A stretch of DNA of 64,000 nucleotides. Origin: JBIQJD01 sp044507695 (lineage in GTDB: Bacteria > Bacteroidota > Ignavibacteria > Ignavibacteriales > Ignavibacteriaceae). Numbering within the stretch: the first letter of the stretch is position 1; each line of letters begins with the position of its first letter. A model generated the notes under the pieces. The model was not told where the DNA came from. It worked only from the letters and a program-made list of their open reading frames with translations, and made no database searches. The stretch covers positions 124,001-188,000 of the forward strand of contig JBIQJD010000007.1 in assembly GCA_044507695.1 (NCBI GenBank). Direction: 5' to 3'. The position numbers were made by a program, and so were the translations under genes. Shown here one piece after another: positions 7,254 through 17,100 of this stretch.

Positions 7254-8762
7254 ATGACGGAATCAATAGTAAAATATTTCAGACTTCTTTATGACCGGCT
7301 TCCTTTTCCGGTGCAGATTATTAATGAAGAAGGAAAAATTGTTTTTGTAAATCAGGCATTTACCTCTCAATGGGGATATAATATATCAGAACTCCGCGAG
7401 TACTCTATCTTTAATGATACAGAATTAAAAAACAGCGGAGTGCATGCAGTAATTTTAAAAACATTTGATGAGGATCTTGATACTGAAGTTGAAGGATATT
7501 CAGATTCGCTTTTAAAAAATAAAGAAATAACAATTCCGATTTTCAAAACAAGGTTATTCAAAGTTGAATATGATAGCAGGGATTACGTGGTTTTATTTCA
7601 TGAAGATAAAACAGAAATGGTGCTTGCTGAAGAGGAAGTAAAAAAATCACGTGATGCACACAAAGAATCAGAGAGGTTGAAGAACACGTTTCTTAACGTG
7701 CTTTCTCATGAGCTGCGTACTCCGTTAAATATCATTCTCGGATATTCTTCCATTCTTAAAGAAAGCATGGAAACAAAACTTTCTGATGAAGATAAAGTTT
7801 ATCTTGATAATCTTTACAGTGGAAGTGAACGCCTCTTCAAAACAATTACCCAGATGCTGGAGTTTGCACAAATTGAAGCTGGCAATTACCAGTTAAATAT
7901 TGAAACAGTAGAGTTAATCTCACTGCTGAAAAATTCAATTGAAACAATTAAGCCGGAGTCTTCAGCAAAAAATCTTGATCTGAAAAATAACTTCAAAGAA
8001 AAAACAATCTATGTGGATGTTGACCCTCAGTGTGTTGAGAATGCAATAAATAATCTGCTTAGCAATGCTGTTAAATTTACAAGGCAGGGATTTGTTGAAG
8101 TTGAAGCAAGCATTCTTGAAGAAAGAGATCTTGCAGTATGTAAAATTAAAGATTCAGGAGTTGGCATCTCAACAAATTATCTCGATCATCTCTTTCATCC
8201 TTTCAGCCAGGAAGATTTAAACATTGGCAGAAATTATGAAGGTAACGGACTTGGACTTGCACTTGCAAAAAGATACATAGAAAAAATGGGCGGTTCACTT
8301 TTGGTTGATAGTATAAAAGGTGTTGGTTCTACTTTTACTTTTACACTGCCGCTTTCTGCAATTAATAATGAAAGAAAATTAAATAAAGCAGGCACAGGTC
8401 TTCTTAAAAAAATATTTATGATTGATGATTCAAATGAATCATTTGATCTGCTCAATGCATTCCTTAAAAACTCTTATGAAATAAAATCATGCGCATTCAT
8501 GGATTTTAATTCTGAGATGGTAATTAATGCCAACGAATTTAAGGCTGTTATTCTTGATGTAAACCAGAACCGATGGGATCAGAATCTTACAATATGCAAA
8601 GAATTAAAAGCAAGTGATACGCACAAGCGCCCGATAATTGTTATCTCAAGTGAATTTATTGATGCGAAGATAAAAGAATTTTTAGATGCCGGAGCAGATA
8701 GATTTCTGGTAAAACCTTTCTCTAAAAAAGAACTTATGAAGGCACTTGAAGAGGTGATATAA
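7254..8762 (+). CDS. PAS-type hybrid sensor histidine kinase with C-terminal receiver
   Basis: The 502-residue cytosolic protein starts 1 bp after the upstream kinase-like gene. Residues about 10-120 look like a PAS domain (IVFVNQAF...). The H-box is SHELRTPLNII with His152, followed by N-box NNLLSNAVKF, KDSGVGI and NGLGLALAKRYIEKMGG of an intact catalytic domain. From about residue 385 a receiver domain follows (IFMIDDSNE, then VILDVNQN with the likely phospho-Asp, then LVKPF). It should autophosphorylate on His152 and pass phosphate to its own receiver. No output domain is attached and no membrane segments are seen, so input is probably intracellular or via the TPR/GAF neighbours. Confidence 0.92.
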   Translation: MTESIVKYFRLLYDRLPFPVQIINEEGKIVFVNQAFTSQWGYNISELREYSIFNDTELKNSGVHAVILKTFDEDLDTEVEGYSDSLLKNKEITIPIFKTRLFKVEYDSRDYVVLFHEDKTEMVLAEEEVKKSRDAHKESERLKNTFLNVLSHELRTPLNIILGYSSILKESMETKLSDEDKVYLDNLYSGSERLFKTITQMLEFAQIEAGNYQLNIETVELISLLKNSIETIKPESSAKNLDLKNNFKEKTIYVDVDPQCVENAINNLLSNAVKFTRQGFVEVEASILEERDLAVCKIKDSGVGISTNYLDHLFHPFSQEDLNIGRNYEGNGLGLALAKRYIEKMGGSLLVDSIKGVGSTFTFTLPLSAINNERKLNKAGTGLLKKIFMIDDSNESFDLLNAFLKNSYEIKSCAFMDFNSEMVINANEFKAVILDVNQNRWDQNLTICKELKASDTHKRPIIVISSEFIDAKIKEFLDAGADRFLVKPFSKKELMKALEEVI

Positions 8763-8854
8763 TAATTTCATCTAACCCGATTTCAATGCCCGCCGCATTT
8801 TAAAACAAAACTTTAATTTTTTATTTTGAATGCACAATTGTTTTAAGGGAAATT

Positions 8855-10534
8855 ATGTCCGGCGTTGAAGAATTAAAAAACAAGGTTCAGAATGCATATA
8901 AGCAATGGGAGGAAAAATTTAACTCATCCCTATCTAAACATCCCGAAAGACAAAATAATTTTACAACAGCTTCATTCAAAACAGTAAAGCCGCTGTACAC
9001 TCCTACAGATTTCAGCGATGATGAGTATTTGGATAAATCAGGATTTCCAGGTGAGTATCCGTTTACCCGCGGAATTCAAACAACTATGTACAGAAGCAGA
9101 TTATGGACTATGCGGCAGTATGCCGGCTTTGGAACTGCAAAAGAATCGAATGAACGATACAAATATCTTCTTTCACACGGAACTTCAGGGCTCTCAGTTG
9201 CTTTTGATCTTCCCACACAAATCGGATATGACAGCGATGATCCTGCAGCTTACGGTGAGGTTGGTAAAGTTGGTGTTGCAATTGATACTCTTGCTGACAT
9301 GGAAATATTGTTCAAAGAAATTCCGCTTGATAAAATTTCAACATCAATGACGATTAATGCCTCCGCTTCAGCATTGCTTGCAATGTACATTGCAGTTGCA
9401 GAAAAGCAGGGAGTATCAAAAGATAAAATAAGTGGTACAATTCAAAATGATATTTTAAAAGAATACATTGCCCGTGGTACATACATTTATCCGCCTAAGC
9501 CTTCAATGCGGCTGATAACAAATATTTTTGAATTTTGTTCAAAAGAAGTTCCGAAGTGGAATGCAATCTCAATATCGGGCTATCACATTCGTGAAGCAGG
9601 ATCTACTGCTGCGCAGGAAGTTGGATTCACACTTGCAAACGGAATTGCTTATGTGGATGCTGCAATTAAAACCGGTTTAAATGTTGATAAATTTGCCGGA
9701 CAGCTTTCATTCTTTTTTAATGCTCATAATGATCTATTTGAAGAGGTAGCAAAATACAGGGCAGCAAGAAGACTCTGGGCAAAAATTATGAAGGAAAGAT
9801 TCGGTGCAAAAGAATCAAGATCGATGATGCTGCGTTTTCATACACAAACCGCCGGTTCAACATTGACCGCACAGCAAATTGAGAATAATATAGTTCGTGT
9901 TACAATCCAAACCCTTGCTGCCGTTTTGGGAGGTACTCAAAGTCTTCATACAAATTCTAAAGATGAAGCGCTTGCACTTCCAACAGAATTATCTGTAAGA
10001 ACTGCTTTGCGTACTCAGCAAATTGTAGCGTATGAATCAGGTGCAGCAAATACAATTGATCCGCTTGCAGGCTCATATTATGTTGAGGCTTTAACTGATC
10101 AAATAGAAAAAGAAGCAATTGATTACATAAATAAGATTGATTCGCTCGGTGGAATGATTGCTGCGATTGAAAATGGATTTGTACAATCTGAAATTCAAAA
10201 ATCTGCTTATGAATTTGAAAAGCAGCTTGAAAGCGGGGATAAAATTGTTGTTGGTATAAATAAATTTCAGCTGGAGGAAGATCAGCAGCCGGAGCTTCTT
10301 AAAATTGATCTCAAAATTCAGGAACAGCAAATTGCATTTTTAAAAAAGATTCGTTCAGAAAGAAATAATGATATTGTGAACAAATCACTCAACGATCTTG
10401 AAACTGCTGCGCATTCAGATGAAAATCTTATGCCGTACATTCTAAATGCTGTAAAAGCTTATGCAAGCGTTGGTGAGATATGCAATACAATGCGTAAAGT
10501 CTTCGGTGAATACAGGGAAACAGTAGTTATTTAA
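8855..10534 (+). CDS. mcmA: Methylmalonyl-CoA mutase large subunit (catalytic barrel only)
   Basis: The 559-residue protein matches the substrate-binding TIM barrel of methylmalonyl-CoA mutase: RSRLWTMRQYAGFGTA, SVAFDLPTQIGYDSDDP, SISGYHIREAGSTAAQE, and the late TIDPLAGSYYVEALT segment. The enzyme interconverts methylmalonyl-CoA and succinyl-CoA in propionate metabolism. It ends without the C-terminal cobalamin-binding domain, as in the split two-subunit form, so a separate B12-binding subunit is needed; none is in this window. The next gene, 29 bp downstream, is the epimerase of the same pathway. The start is preceded by AAGGGA. Confidence is high on family and moderate on symbol. Confidence 0.95.
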   Translation: MSGVEELKNKVQNAYKQWEEKFNSSLSKHPERQNNFTTASFKTVKPLYTPTDFSDDEYLDKSGFPGEYPFTRGIQTTMYRSRLWTMRQYAGFGTAKESNERYKYLLSHGTSGLSVAFDLPTQIGYDSDDPAAYGEVGKVGVAIDTLADMEILFKEIPLDKISTSMTINASASALLAMYIAVAEKQGVSKDKISGTIQNDILKEYIARGTYIYPPKPSMRLITNIFEFCSKEVPKWNAISISGYHIREAGSTAAQEVGFTLANGIAYVDAAIKTGLNVDKFAGQLSFFFNAHNDLFEEVAKYRAARRLWAKIMKERFGAKESRSMMLRFHTQTAGSTLTAQQIENNIVRVTIQTLAAVLGGTQSLHTNSKDEALALPTELSVRTALRTQQIVAYESGAANTIDPLAGSYYVEALTDQIEKEAIDYINKIDSLGGMIAAIENGFVQSEIQKSAYEFEKQLESGDKIVVGINKFQLEEDQQPELLKIDLKIQEQQIAFLKKIRSERNNDIVNKSLNDLETAAHSDENLMPYILNAVKAYASVGEICNTMRKVFGEYRETVVI

Positions 10535-10563
10535 TAATCATAAAAGCAAAGTAATAAATAAAG

Positions 10564-10983
10564 ATGAAGCTTACACATATTGAACATGTTGCAATTGCTG
10601 TAAAAAATCTTGAAGAATCAATAAAATTTTATGAGGATATTTTTGGACTTAAATGTTACAAGATAGAAGAAATAAAAGATCAAAAAGTTAAAACTGCATT
10701 CTTTCAAATTGGTGAAACTAAAATAGAATTACTTGAATCAACAGAAGAGGACAGTCCCGTTTCAAAATTCATAAAAAAAAATGGAGAAGGAATACATCAT
10801 ATTGCATTTGCAGTTAATGAATTACAAAATGCTCTTGATGAAGCTAAGGCAAAGGGGATTGAATTGATAGATGAGAAACCTCGTACCGGCGCAGAAGGTT
10901 TGAATATTTCCTTTCTTCATCCAAAATCTACTCATGGTGTTTTAATAGAATTATGCAGTCATCCTGAACAGAATGAGAAGTAA
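10564..10983 (+). CDS. mce: Methylmalonyl-CoA epimerase
   Basis: The 139-residue protein is a vicinal-oxygen-chelate fold of the usual length for the family. It begins THIEHVAIAVKNLEESIKFYEDIFGL, has GIHHIAFAVNEL in the middle and ends GVLIELC; the two His and the late Glu are the expected metal ligands. It converts (S)- to (R)-methylmalonyl-CoA, the substrate of the mutase encoded 29 bp upstream, so the two form one functional pair linking propionyl-CoA to the TCA cycle. Related VOC dioxygenases are possible by fold, but the neighbour settles the call. Confidence 0.93.
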   Translation: MKLTHIEHVAIAVKNLEESIKFYEDIFGLKCYKIEEIKDQKVKTAFFQIGETKIELLESTEEDSPVSKFIKKNGEGIHHIAFAVNELQNALDEAKAKGIELIDEKPRTGAEGLNISFLHPKSTHGVLIELCSHPEQNEK

Positions 10984-11037
10984 TCCGGTTAATACATTTC
11001 TAACATATTAATTCTTAAACACATCAGCGGAGCTGAT

Positions 11038-11770
11038 ATGAAAGCTGAAATTCACAAATGGCACAGCCCCAATCTTCAGAAAGAAATGCAGGATAGCTGT
11101 TTATGGCCATTATGGTTATGCATTATTAATGTTTCCAACTGCTGCGGCAGATTATCTTGAATATGAACGTTTCCATCTTATTGAAAGTATAAGAGATCAA
11201 ATTAACAGCGGCACATTAAAAGCATATTCAATCAACAGTATTAATGATGAAAGCTGGCTCAATAAAAGTATTCCGCCGGAGCAGCGTGCAATTCGTCATC
11301 AGCAGTACAACAGATATGTAATTGAAGAAGTTATTCCATTCATTTATAATAATTGCAACGGTAAACTGCCAATCGTTTTAACAGGCGCTTCGCTTGGAGC
11401 ATTTCATGCGGCAAATACATTTTTCAGAAATCCGGAAATCTTTGAAGGTGTAATTGCAATGAGCGGAGTTTATGATCTTAAAGCCTATGCAAATGGTTAT
11501 TATGATGATAATGTTTACTTCAATTCACCCGTTGATTATCTGAAAAATCTTACCGATGAAAATATTATTAATTCGTTAAGAAATAAAAATATAATAATAG
11601 CAAGCGGACAGGGAGCTTATGAAGATCCGTTTGCATCAAAAGCATTATCTGACATTCTTCACTCCAAAGAAATTCCGCACTGGCTGGACCTTTGGGGAAC
11701 AGATATTGATCATGATTGGCCTACCTGGAGAAAGATGCTTCCTTATTTTCTTGATAATCTGAACATCTGA
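11038..11770 (+). pseudogene. Esterase-like alpha/beta hydrolase with an N-terminal frameshift
   Basis: ATG at 11038 opens MKAEIHKWHSPNLQKEMQD, a start like that of putative esterases, but after about codon 19 (near 11092) this frame runs to a stop at 11158-11160. The continuation is in another frame: IAVYGHYGYALLMFPTAAADYLEYE and on to 11770. Restoring one frame needs two extra bases or one fewer. The rest is intact: nucleophile motif GASLGAFHA, a late DHDWPTW with the likely catalytic His, and total length near 240 residues. Either the gene is newly inactivated, or the draft sequence has an indel. The only ATG in the downstream frame (11129) would remove the conserved first strand. Confidence 0.75.
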
Positions 11771-11790
11771 TTTAATAAAGGGGATTTCAT

Positions 11791-12399
11791 ATCATCAATA
11801 ACTGGAAAATATTTATTGCTAATTCTAAAAACAGAATAGAATTTCTGGTTACTGTCTTATCATTAAGTGTTACAATTTTTCTGCTTACACGTTTTCTCAT
11901 TTATGCTGAAAATAGAAATGGAGTAAGGTTTGCTGATCCTGTTTTAATGTTGTTTAATCCGGTTGATCTTACCTGGCTCACGTTTTTAATTATTTATGTT
12001 TTTCTTATCGGCGGCTTATTTTTATTAGCTAAAGAACCTTTTCGTTTTATTTTGACAATGAAGGTTTATGGTTTAATGGTGCTATTCAGGATTGCTGCAA
12101 TGTATCTTCTTCCATTAGAGCCGCCTGAAAAAATGATTCCGCTTTCAGATCCCATTGTTGAGATTTTTGGAACGGGCAGGCTGCTTACCAAGGATTTATT
12201 TTTCTCCGGCCACACTGCAACTCTTTTCATTCTTTATTTAACAGCAGAGAAGAAGTTTAGATTATATTTTTTATTCGGGACAATTGCAGTGGCTGTTTGT
12301 GTTATAATGCAGCACGTTCATTACACAATAGATGTTGCTGCGGCATTTGTGTTTACTTTTGCAGCGTATTCACTTTTTAAAAAAACTCAAAAAATCTGA
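11791..12399 (+). CDS. PAP2-like integral membrane phosphatase/transferase, start codon unclear
   Basis: The downstream part has FSGHTATLFILYL and QHVHYTIDVAAAF, the paired His motifs of the PAP2/sphingomyelin-synthase-like superfamily, with five or so membrane segments. The frame is open back to the double stop at 11773-11778, and an AAGGGGA Shine-Dalgarno sits at 11778-11784 with ideal spacing to an ATC codon at 11791 (reading ATC ATC AAT AAC TGG). The first in-frame ATG, at 11947, would delete the first membrane helix. I therefore place the start at 11791 as a non-standard or damaged initiation codon. Probable role is lipid phosphate or head-group chemistry in the membrane. Confidence 0.7.
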   Translation: MINNWKIFIANSKNRIEFLVTVLSLSVTIFLLTRFLIYAENRNGVRFADPVLMLFNPVDLTWLTFLIIYVFLIGGLFLLAKEPFRFILTMKVYGLMVLFRIAAMYLLPLEPPEKMIPLSDPIVEIFGTGRLLTKDLFFSGHTATLFILYLTAEKKFRLYFLFGTIAVAVCVIMQHVHYTIDVAAAFVFTFAAYSLFKKTQKI

Positions 12400-12400
12400 A

Positions 12401-12646
12401 ATGAGATTTCAGCCATCAAAATATAAAACAGTACGGATGATTTATTTATCATTTGGTTTTCTTTTCTTTTTTATAGGATTGATTGGATTATTTCTTCCAA
12501 TTATACCGGGCTTCCTGTTTTTGATTCCCGCTGTAATTTGCTTTGCCAAAGCCTCAACATGGTTTCATAATAAAGTAAGCAGAAGTAAAAGGTTTGGAAA
12601 ATACTTTCATTCTTCTTCAAATAAGAACAATGATATTGAAAATTAA
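12401..12646 (+). CDS. DUF454 (YbaN-like) small inner-membrane protein
   Basis: The 81-residue protein starts at ATG 12401, directly after the previous stop; a longer in-frame reading from 12332 would overlap the PAP2-like gene and is not needed. It carries the DUF454 pattern GLIGLFLPIIPGFLFLIPAVICFAKAS, two closely spaced hydrophobic helices with the characteristic PIIPGFLFLIPA turn, then a charged tail with S-x-R-F-G-K. Molecular function of the family is unknown. Placement after the PAP2-like gene suggests co-transcription. The protein is shorter than E. coli YbaN at its C-terminus. Confidence 0.8.
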   Translation: MRFQPSKYKTVRMIYLSFGFLFFFIGLIGLFLPIIPGFLFLIPAVICFAKASTWFHNKVSRSKRFGKYFHSSSNKNNDIEN

Positions 12647-12721
12647 TTTTGATGAAGTGCATAATAAATCCTGCTAATTATTTTTTATGTTTGTAAAATT
12701 CTTTCACAATAATTCTGTTAA

Positions 12722-13336
12722 ATGAAAATATTACGCCGTTTGTATGATTGGGTGTTGAAGTGGGCAGAAACACCATATGGAGGTTTTGCTCTTTTTGTTC
12801 TTGCTTTTGCCGAATCTTCATTTTTTCCTATTCCGCCTGATCCACTCTTAATTGCTTTGGTGCTCGGTGCATCATCAAAAGCCTTCAAGTATGCAGCATC
12901 ATGTACAATTGCTTCTGTAACCGGCGCATTATTCGGATATATGATCGGGCACTTATTGTGGTGGACACCTAACAATGAATTCACAGGACTTGCTCAATTT
13001 TTCTTCAATAATATTCCTGGTTTTTCAATCAATGCTTTTTACAATATTCAGGAAATGTATGATACTTATAATTTCTGGATTGTTTTTACGGCTGGTTTTA
13101 CACCAATCCCATATAAATTAATAACAGTCTCTGCAGGTGCATTTAATATAAATATTTTGATGTTCGTGATCGCTTCGGTAATCAGCCGCGGTACAAGATT
13201 TTTTCTTGTAGCATTTCTTATATGGAAATTCGGTCCGCAGATAAAATCATTTATTGATAAATATTTTAATTCACTTGCAGTTGCGTTTACAGTTCTGCTG
13301 ATTGGTGGATTTGTAGTTATTAAAATGGTTCTTTAG
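12722..13336 (+). CDS. YqaA/DedA-type VTT-domain membrane protein
   Basis: The 204-residue membrane protein has the YqaA signature: a start near RLYDWVLKWAETPYGGFALFVLAFAESSFFPIPPDPLLIAL, then GALFGYMIGH, GFTPIPYKLITVSAGAF and VISRGTRFFLVAFLI. Family knowledge links VTT/DedA proteins to lipid scrambling or flippase activity and envelope homeostasis; the acidic residue in FAESSFFPIPPD and the Arg in ISRGTRF are conserved features. It stands about 75 bp after DUF454 on the same strand and converges with the amidase gene. Confidence 0.88.
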   Translation: MKILRRLYDWVLKWAETPYGGFALFVLAFAESSFFPIPPDPLLIALVLGASSKAFKYAASCTIASVTGALFGYMIGHLLWWTPNNEFTGLAQFFFNNIPGFSINAFYNIQEMYDTYNFWIVFTAGFTPIPYKLITVSAGAFNINILMFVIASVISRGTRFFLVAFLIWKFGPQIKSFIDKYFNSLAVAFTVLLIGGFVVIKMVL

Positions 13337-13377
13337 GGGAGATTAGATTTGTTTTAAAATATATATCGATCTAAAGA

Positions 13378-13412
13378 AATGAGAAATCTTTATTATGCAA
13401 AGATTTCTCATT
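13378..13412. terminator. Long hairpin between convergent genes
   Basis: Arms AATGAGAAATCTTT (13378-13391) and AAAGATTTCTCATT (13399-13412) form a perfect 14-bp stem with a 7-base loop between the YqaA and amidase stops. There is no clear T-tract on either side, so it may act as a bidirectional terminator or as an mRNA 3'-end stabiliser. Confidence 0.55.
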
Positions 13413-13446
13413 CCATGCTGTTAAATTTTCTTTAAAGAAAAGAAAA

Positions 13447-14148
13447 CTATTTTTTAGCCGCAATTTCTTTCCTTATATCTTCTACACCTTTTAAATTTAA
13501 ATCTTTTACAGCTTCTCTTACCTTGCTCATAAATCTATCACCGGGATCCGATTTTCTTGTTCTGTAGGAATCATCCTTCTCAAGCCACAATTCATGTCCT
13601 TCAAATTCTCTGTATTCATGATGGCCAATCAGGTATTCAACCGAAGGAAATTTCTCTTTGATATAACGAACAAGCTGAATATTTGCTTCAATCTGATCAT
13701 CGGTTAAATTATCAATTCCTTTTCCGCCTCCAACATTTTCAATACCAATTGCGCTGTAGTTCAACCCGATTACATGACGAGCAACCTTTGTTTCTGGCAT
13801 TAGCTGGTAAACATCTCCATTCATATCAACTAAAAACTGAATCGCTACATTTACCTGTCCTGCAGAAGTTAAATCCGGTCTGCTGCCTTCAAGTGTTTCC
13901 TGGTTAAATGTATTGAATGAAGCATTGAAGCTGTTAGTAGCAGTCCAGTGAAGCACGATAATTTTTGGCTCTTCCATATAAGGTTGAAACACATCAATAC
14001 CGTAACGTTCTTCAATGTATTGTTTGGTAAGCTCAATTCTGTTTTCAGAGAATGAAATTGGTTTGTTGATTATTTTAAATTCATTGCTGCAGCCTGCGGC
14101 AAGAAATAATAATATTAAAACGGCAAAGTTGTAAAGAATGTTTTTCAT
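13447..14148 (-). CDS. Lipoprotein N-acetylmuramoyl-L-alanine amidase (Amidase_2)
   Basis: The 233-residue protein has a lipoprotein signal peptide ending LAAGC, so it is membrane-anchored on the periplasmic side. The catalytic domain shows IIVLHWTATNS (first zinc His), ARHVIGLNYSAIGIENVGG, LIGHHEYRE (second His) and SDPGDRF (zinc Asp), the Amidase_2/AmiD pattern. It should cleave the amide between muramic acid and L-Ala in peptidoglycan or muropeptides. Its ATG starts immediately after the stop codon of the large surface-sensor kinase upstream, with no spacing, implying translational coupling and a joint role in envelope sensing or turnover (inference). Confidence 0.93.
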   Translation of the reverse strand: MKNILYNFAVLILLFLAAGCSNEFKIINKPISFSENRIELTKQYIEERYGIDVFQPYMEEPKIIVLHWTATNSFNASFNTFNQETLEGSRPDLTSAGQVNVAIQFLVDMNGDVYQLMPETKVARHVIGLNYSAIGIENVGGGKGIDNLTDDQIEANIQLVRYIKEKFPSVEYLIGHHEYREFEGHELWLEKDDSYRTRKSDPGDRFMSKVREAVKDLNLKGVEDIRKEIAAKK

Positions 14149-17100
14149 TTAATATCCCGGGTTTTGATTGATTGTTACTGCGTCTAAATTTAATAAATCA
14201 TTTTTTAATTCTTCAACCGAGGTGTAACGCAAATTAATATCCTTCTCCATGCACTTCATAATTATTGAGTCATAAATTTTATTCAATTCCGGATTTAAAG
14301 AAGAAGGCAGCGGCGGAATAGTATTAAAGATTGAATGAATCAGTGCCATTTCATTTTCACCCTTAAATGGAAGTGAGTTTGTAGTCAGTTCAAACATAAC
14401 AACACCGAGTGAAAAAATATCTGTCCGCTGATCAACAAAGACATTTGTGATTTGCTCGGGTGCAACATAGCCGAGCGTGCCAATAACAGTCCCGAGCGAT
14501 GTCATCGTGGAAACCAAATTTGATTTTGATAAACCGAAATCCATGATCCTGATATTATTGTTTTCATCAAGCATAATATTATTTGTTTTAACATCGCGGT
14601 GCACAACTCCGGCTTTGTGAATTTCAATTAAGCCATCACAAATCTGTAATAATATTCTTTTCATCTCCTCCGGAGACAGAGGAAAGTTATTTTTCAGGTA
14701 AACATTTAAAGTACCGCCGGATAAATATTCCATTGCAATAAATCCTTTGCCTTCTGTTTGTCCGGCTTCATAAATTTTTACAATGTTAGGATGATTAAAC
14801 GCGGAGAGAAGTTCACCTTCACTTCGGAATCTTTTTTGATTTTCAGGATCATCCAATAATTCACTATTAAGAATTTTTACTGCTGTAATTTTTTTTGAAT
14901 GAATATCAACCGCCTTATAAACCTTTCCCATTCCGCCTTCACCCACAAGACTAAGGATTTTATAATGTGAGATGTATTGCTGTTTCCTTTTATCAGATAT
15001 TTTACGGGCGGTTAAGATTAATATTCCGCCGGCTGCGGGAATTATACCAAATGAAACCAGAGAAGAGAAAAGAAGATCATTCAAAACTGTAAGATGAATT
15101 TGAATGAAGTACAGCAGAATTAAAAAAGAAATATACAACGGATGAAGCACTAATTTTTTTACTTTGTATTTTATTCCTGCAAAAATTATTAGTACTAAAA
15201 GAATTAATGCAATTGCAAACCTGATTAACTCTGTACGAAGATCAATCAGCAAAAATGTGCGAACAATAGATTTGTATGTATTAATAAACAAATGCTGCAG
15301 CAAACTTGATTCACGAATTGTTAATTTATCCGATGGCTGTACTTTAAATGTGCGGTTTTTGCCGGAAGGGAAAATCACATGCAATTCATACTTAGCTGCC
15401 TGGGGAAGCCCGAAATGAAACTGTGAAATGTTCTGCTGAACGTATGGAGAAGAGTTTAATCCAGCTTCCTGTTTTTGGTTAAAGATAAGTTTGCCATCTT
15501 TATTGAAACCGCGTAAAAATAATTTTGTACCAGCCGCAGCTCTGTTGCTTTTATCCGCATTAAGGTTAACGGTTAAAAAATTTTTATTGTTAAGATTATT
15601 CTTGTACAAAGCAGTTCTATCGCCTTTGCCAAGTGCCCGTCTCGAGCTGCCGATAAATAAATCCATATCACCATCTTCATCTATATCAGCAAAAGAAGGA
15701 TTTCCCAAAAAGTTTAAACCGGTTTGTTCACTTACATCAGTGAATTTCAATTCAGGTGAATTTAAAAATAATCGGGAGCTGATAAACACATCCAGATAAC
15801 CATCATTATTTACATCCGCTGTGTTTGCAATTCCGTTAAACGGTTCAGGATGATAAATTACTTCGTTAAATCCGGCGTAAGCAGAACAATCCTTGAATGA
15901 ACCTGTTCCATCATTTATAAAAAGAATCGGCGGTGATTTCTGATTCATTAAAAGAATATCACTGTGCCCATCATTATTAAAATCAGCAGCAAGCGCTGAG
16001 TTTGTCATGATCGAAGTTTGAGCATTATCAATGAACTCAGGATTTTCCTTTTCTTCAAAAACAAAATTTCCTTTGTTCAGAAATAGATAAAACAGTTTGC
16101 CGTTTACAGCAGTCTGATAAGCTTTGAACAAATCAATGAATCCATCATTATTAAAATCAGCAAAAACAGTAGCAAGACATCTTTGCCCATCTGCAGGTTT
16201 GAGGTAATTAAAAATTTTCTTCTTAAATACTCCTGCACCATTATTAATAAAATAAAAATCCTGTTTCTCAAAGTTTGCAATATACAAATCAAGATTACCA
16301 TCATTATTCAAATCAACCAAGCGCGCAGAAATGTATGAGTGTGAATCAATCTCATCAAAGTTTAATTGTGATTCGGAGCTGAAATCAATAAAATCATTAC
16401 CATTTCCTAATAACAGTTTAAATTTATTTCCATAAAAAAGAAGAAATATATCCATCTCACCATCATTATTAATATCGCCAATTGAAGATGCGTAGACTTC
16501 CATTATAGGATTTTCAATCAATGGCTCAATTATTTTTTCTGAAAAAATTCCTTTGCCGGCGTTGCTGTAAAATGTTGGAATTGATTCTTCATTTAAAATC
16601 AGCAGATCCTGGAAATCAGAATTTTTTTTGAAGAACAAACCTACAGTTCCTGTTCTTCTTATACCTGATTGATTAGTGTAATCTGTAAATGAAAATCCGA
16701 TTGATTTTGAATTAGTATAAATGCCTTCCGCTCCCATTAACCAGATATGCTTTTCGTTATTGTGTTCAATTATATCAACATCCTGGAATGAATCTTCAAT
16801 GTTTTTAATGCTGATATCCTGATGCCATTTTGTTCCATCAAACAAAAGGAGAGTTGAATTATCTCCAACTGCAAATACATAATTTTTATTTAATCCTTTT
16901 ATTGAATTTAAATTCCCGGGGATCTCAATATTTTCATCCTGCCAGTTCATTCCATCATACTTTAACAATGTGCCATTCATACCTACTATCCAGCCGGTGT
17001 TTTCATCAGCCATCCAGATTTTTAACAAGTGTTTTTTCGAAGGTGAATTTACTCTTATCCATTTTCCGTTAACGCATCTAAGAATCATACCATCCTTACC

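Noticed and set aside
12332..12400. N-terminal extension of the DUF454 gene
   Set aside because: It would overlap the PAP2-like gene and precede the conserved start; ATG at 12401 fits the family.
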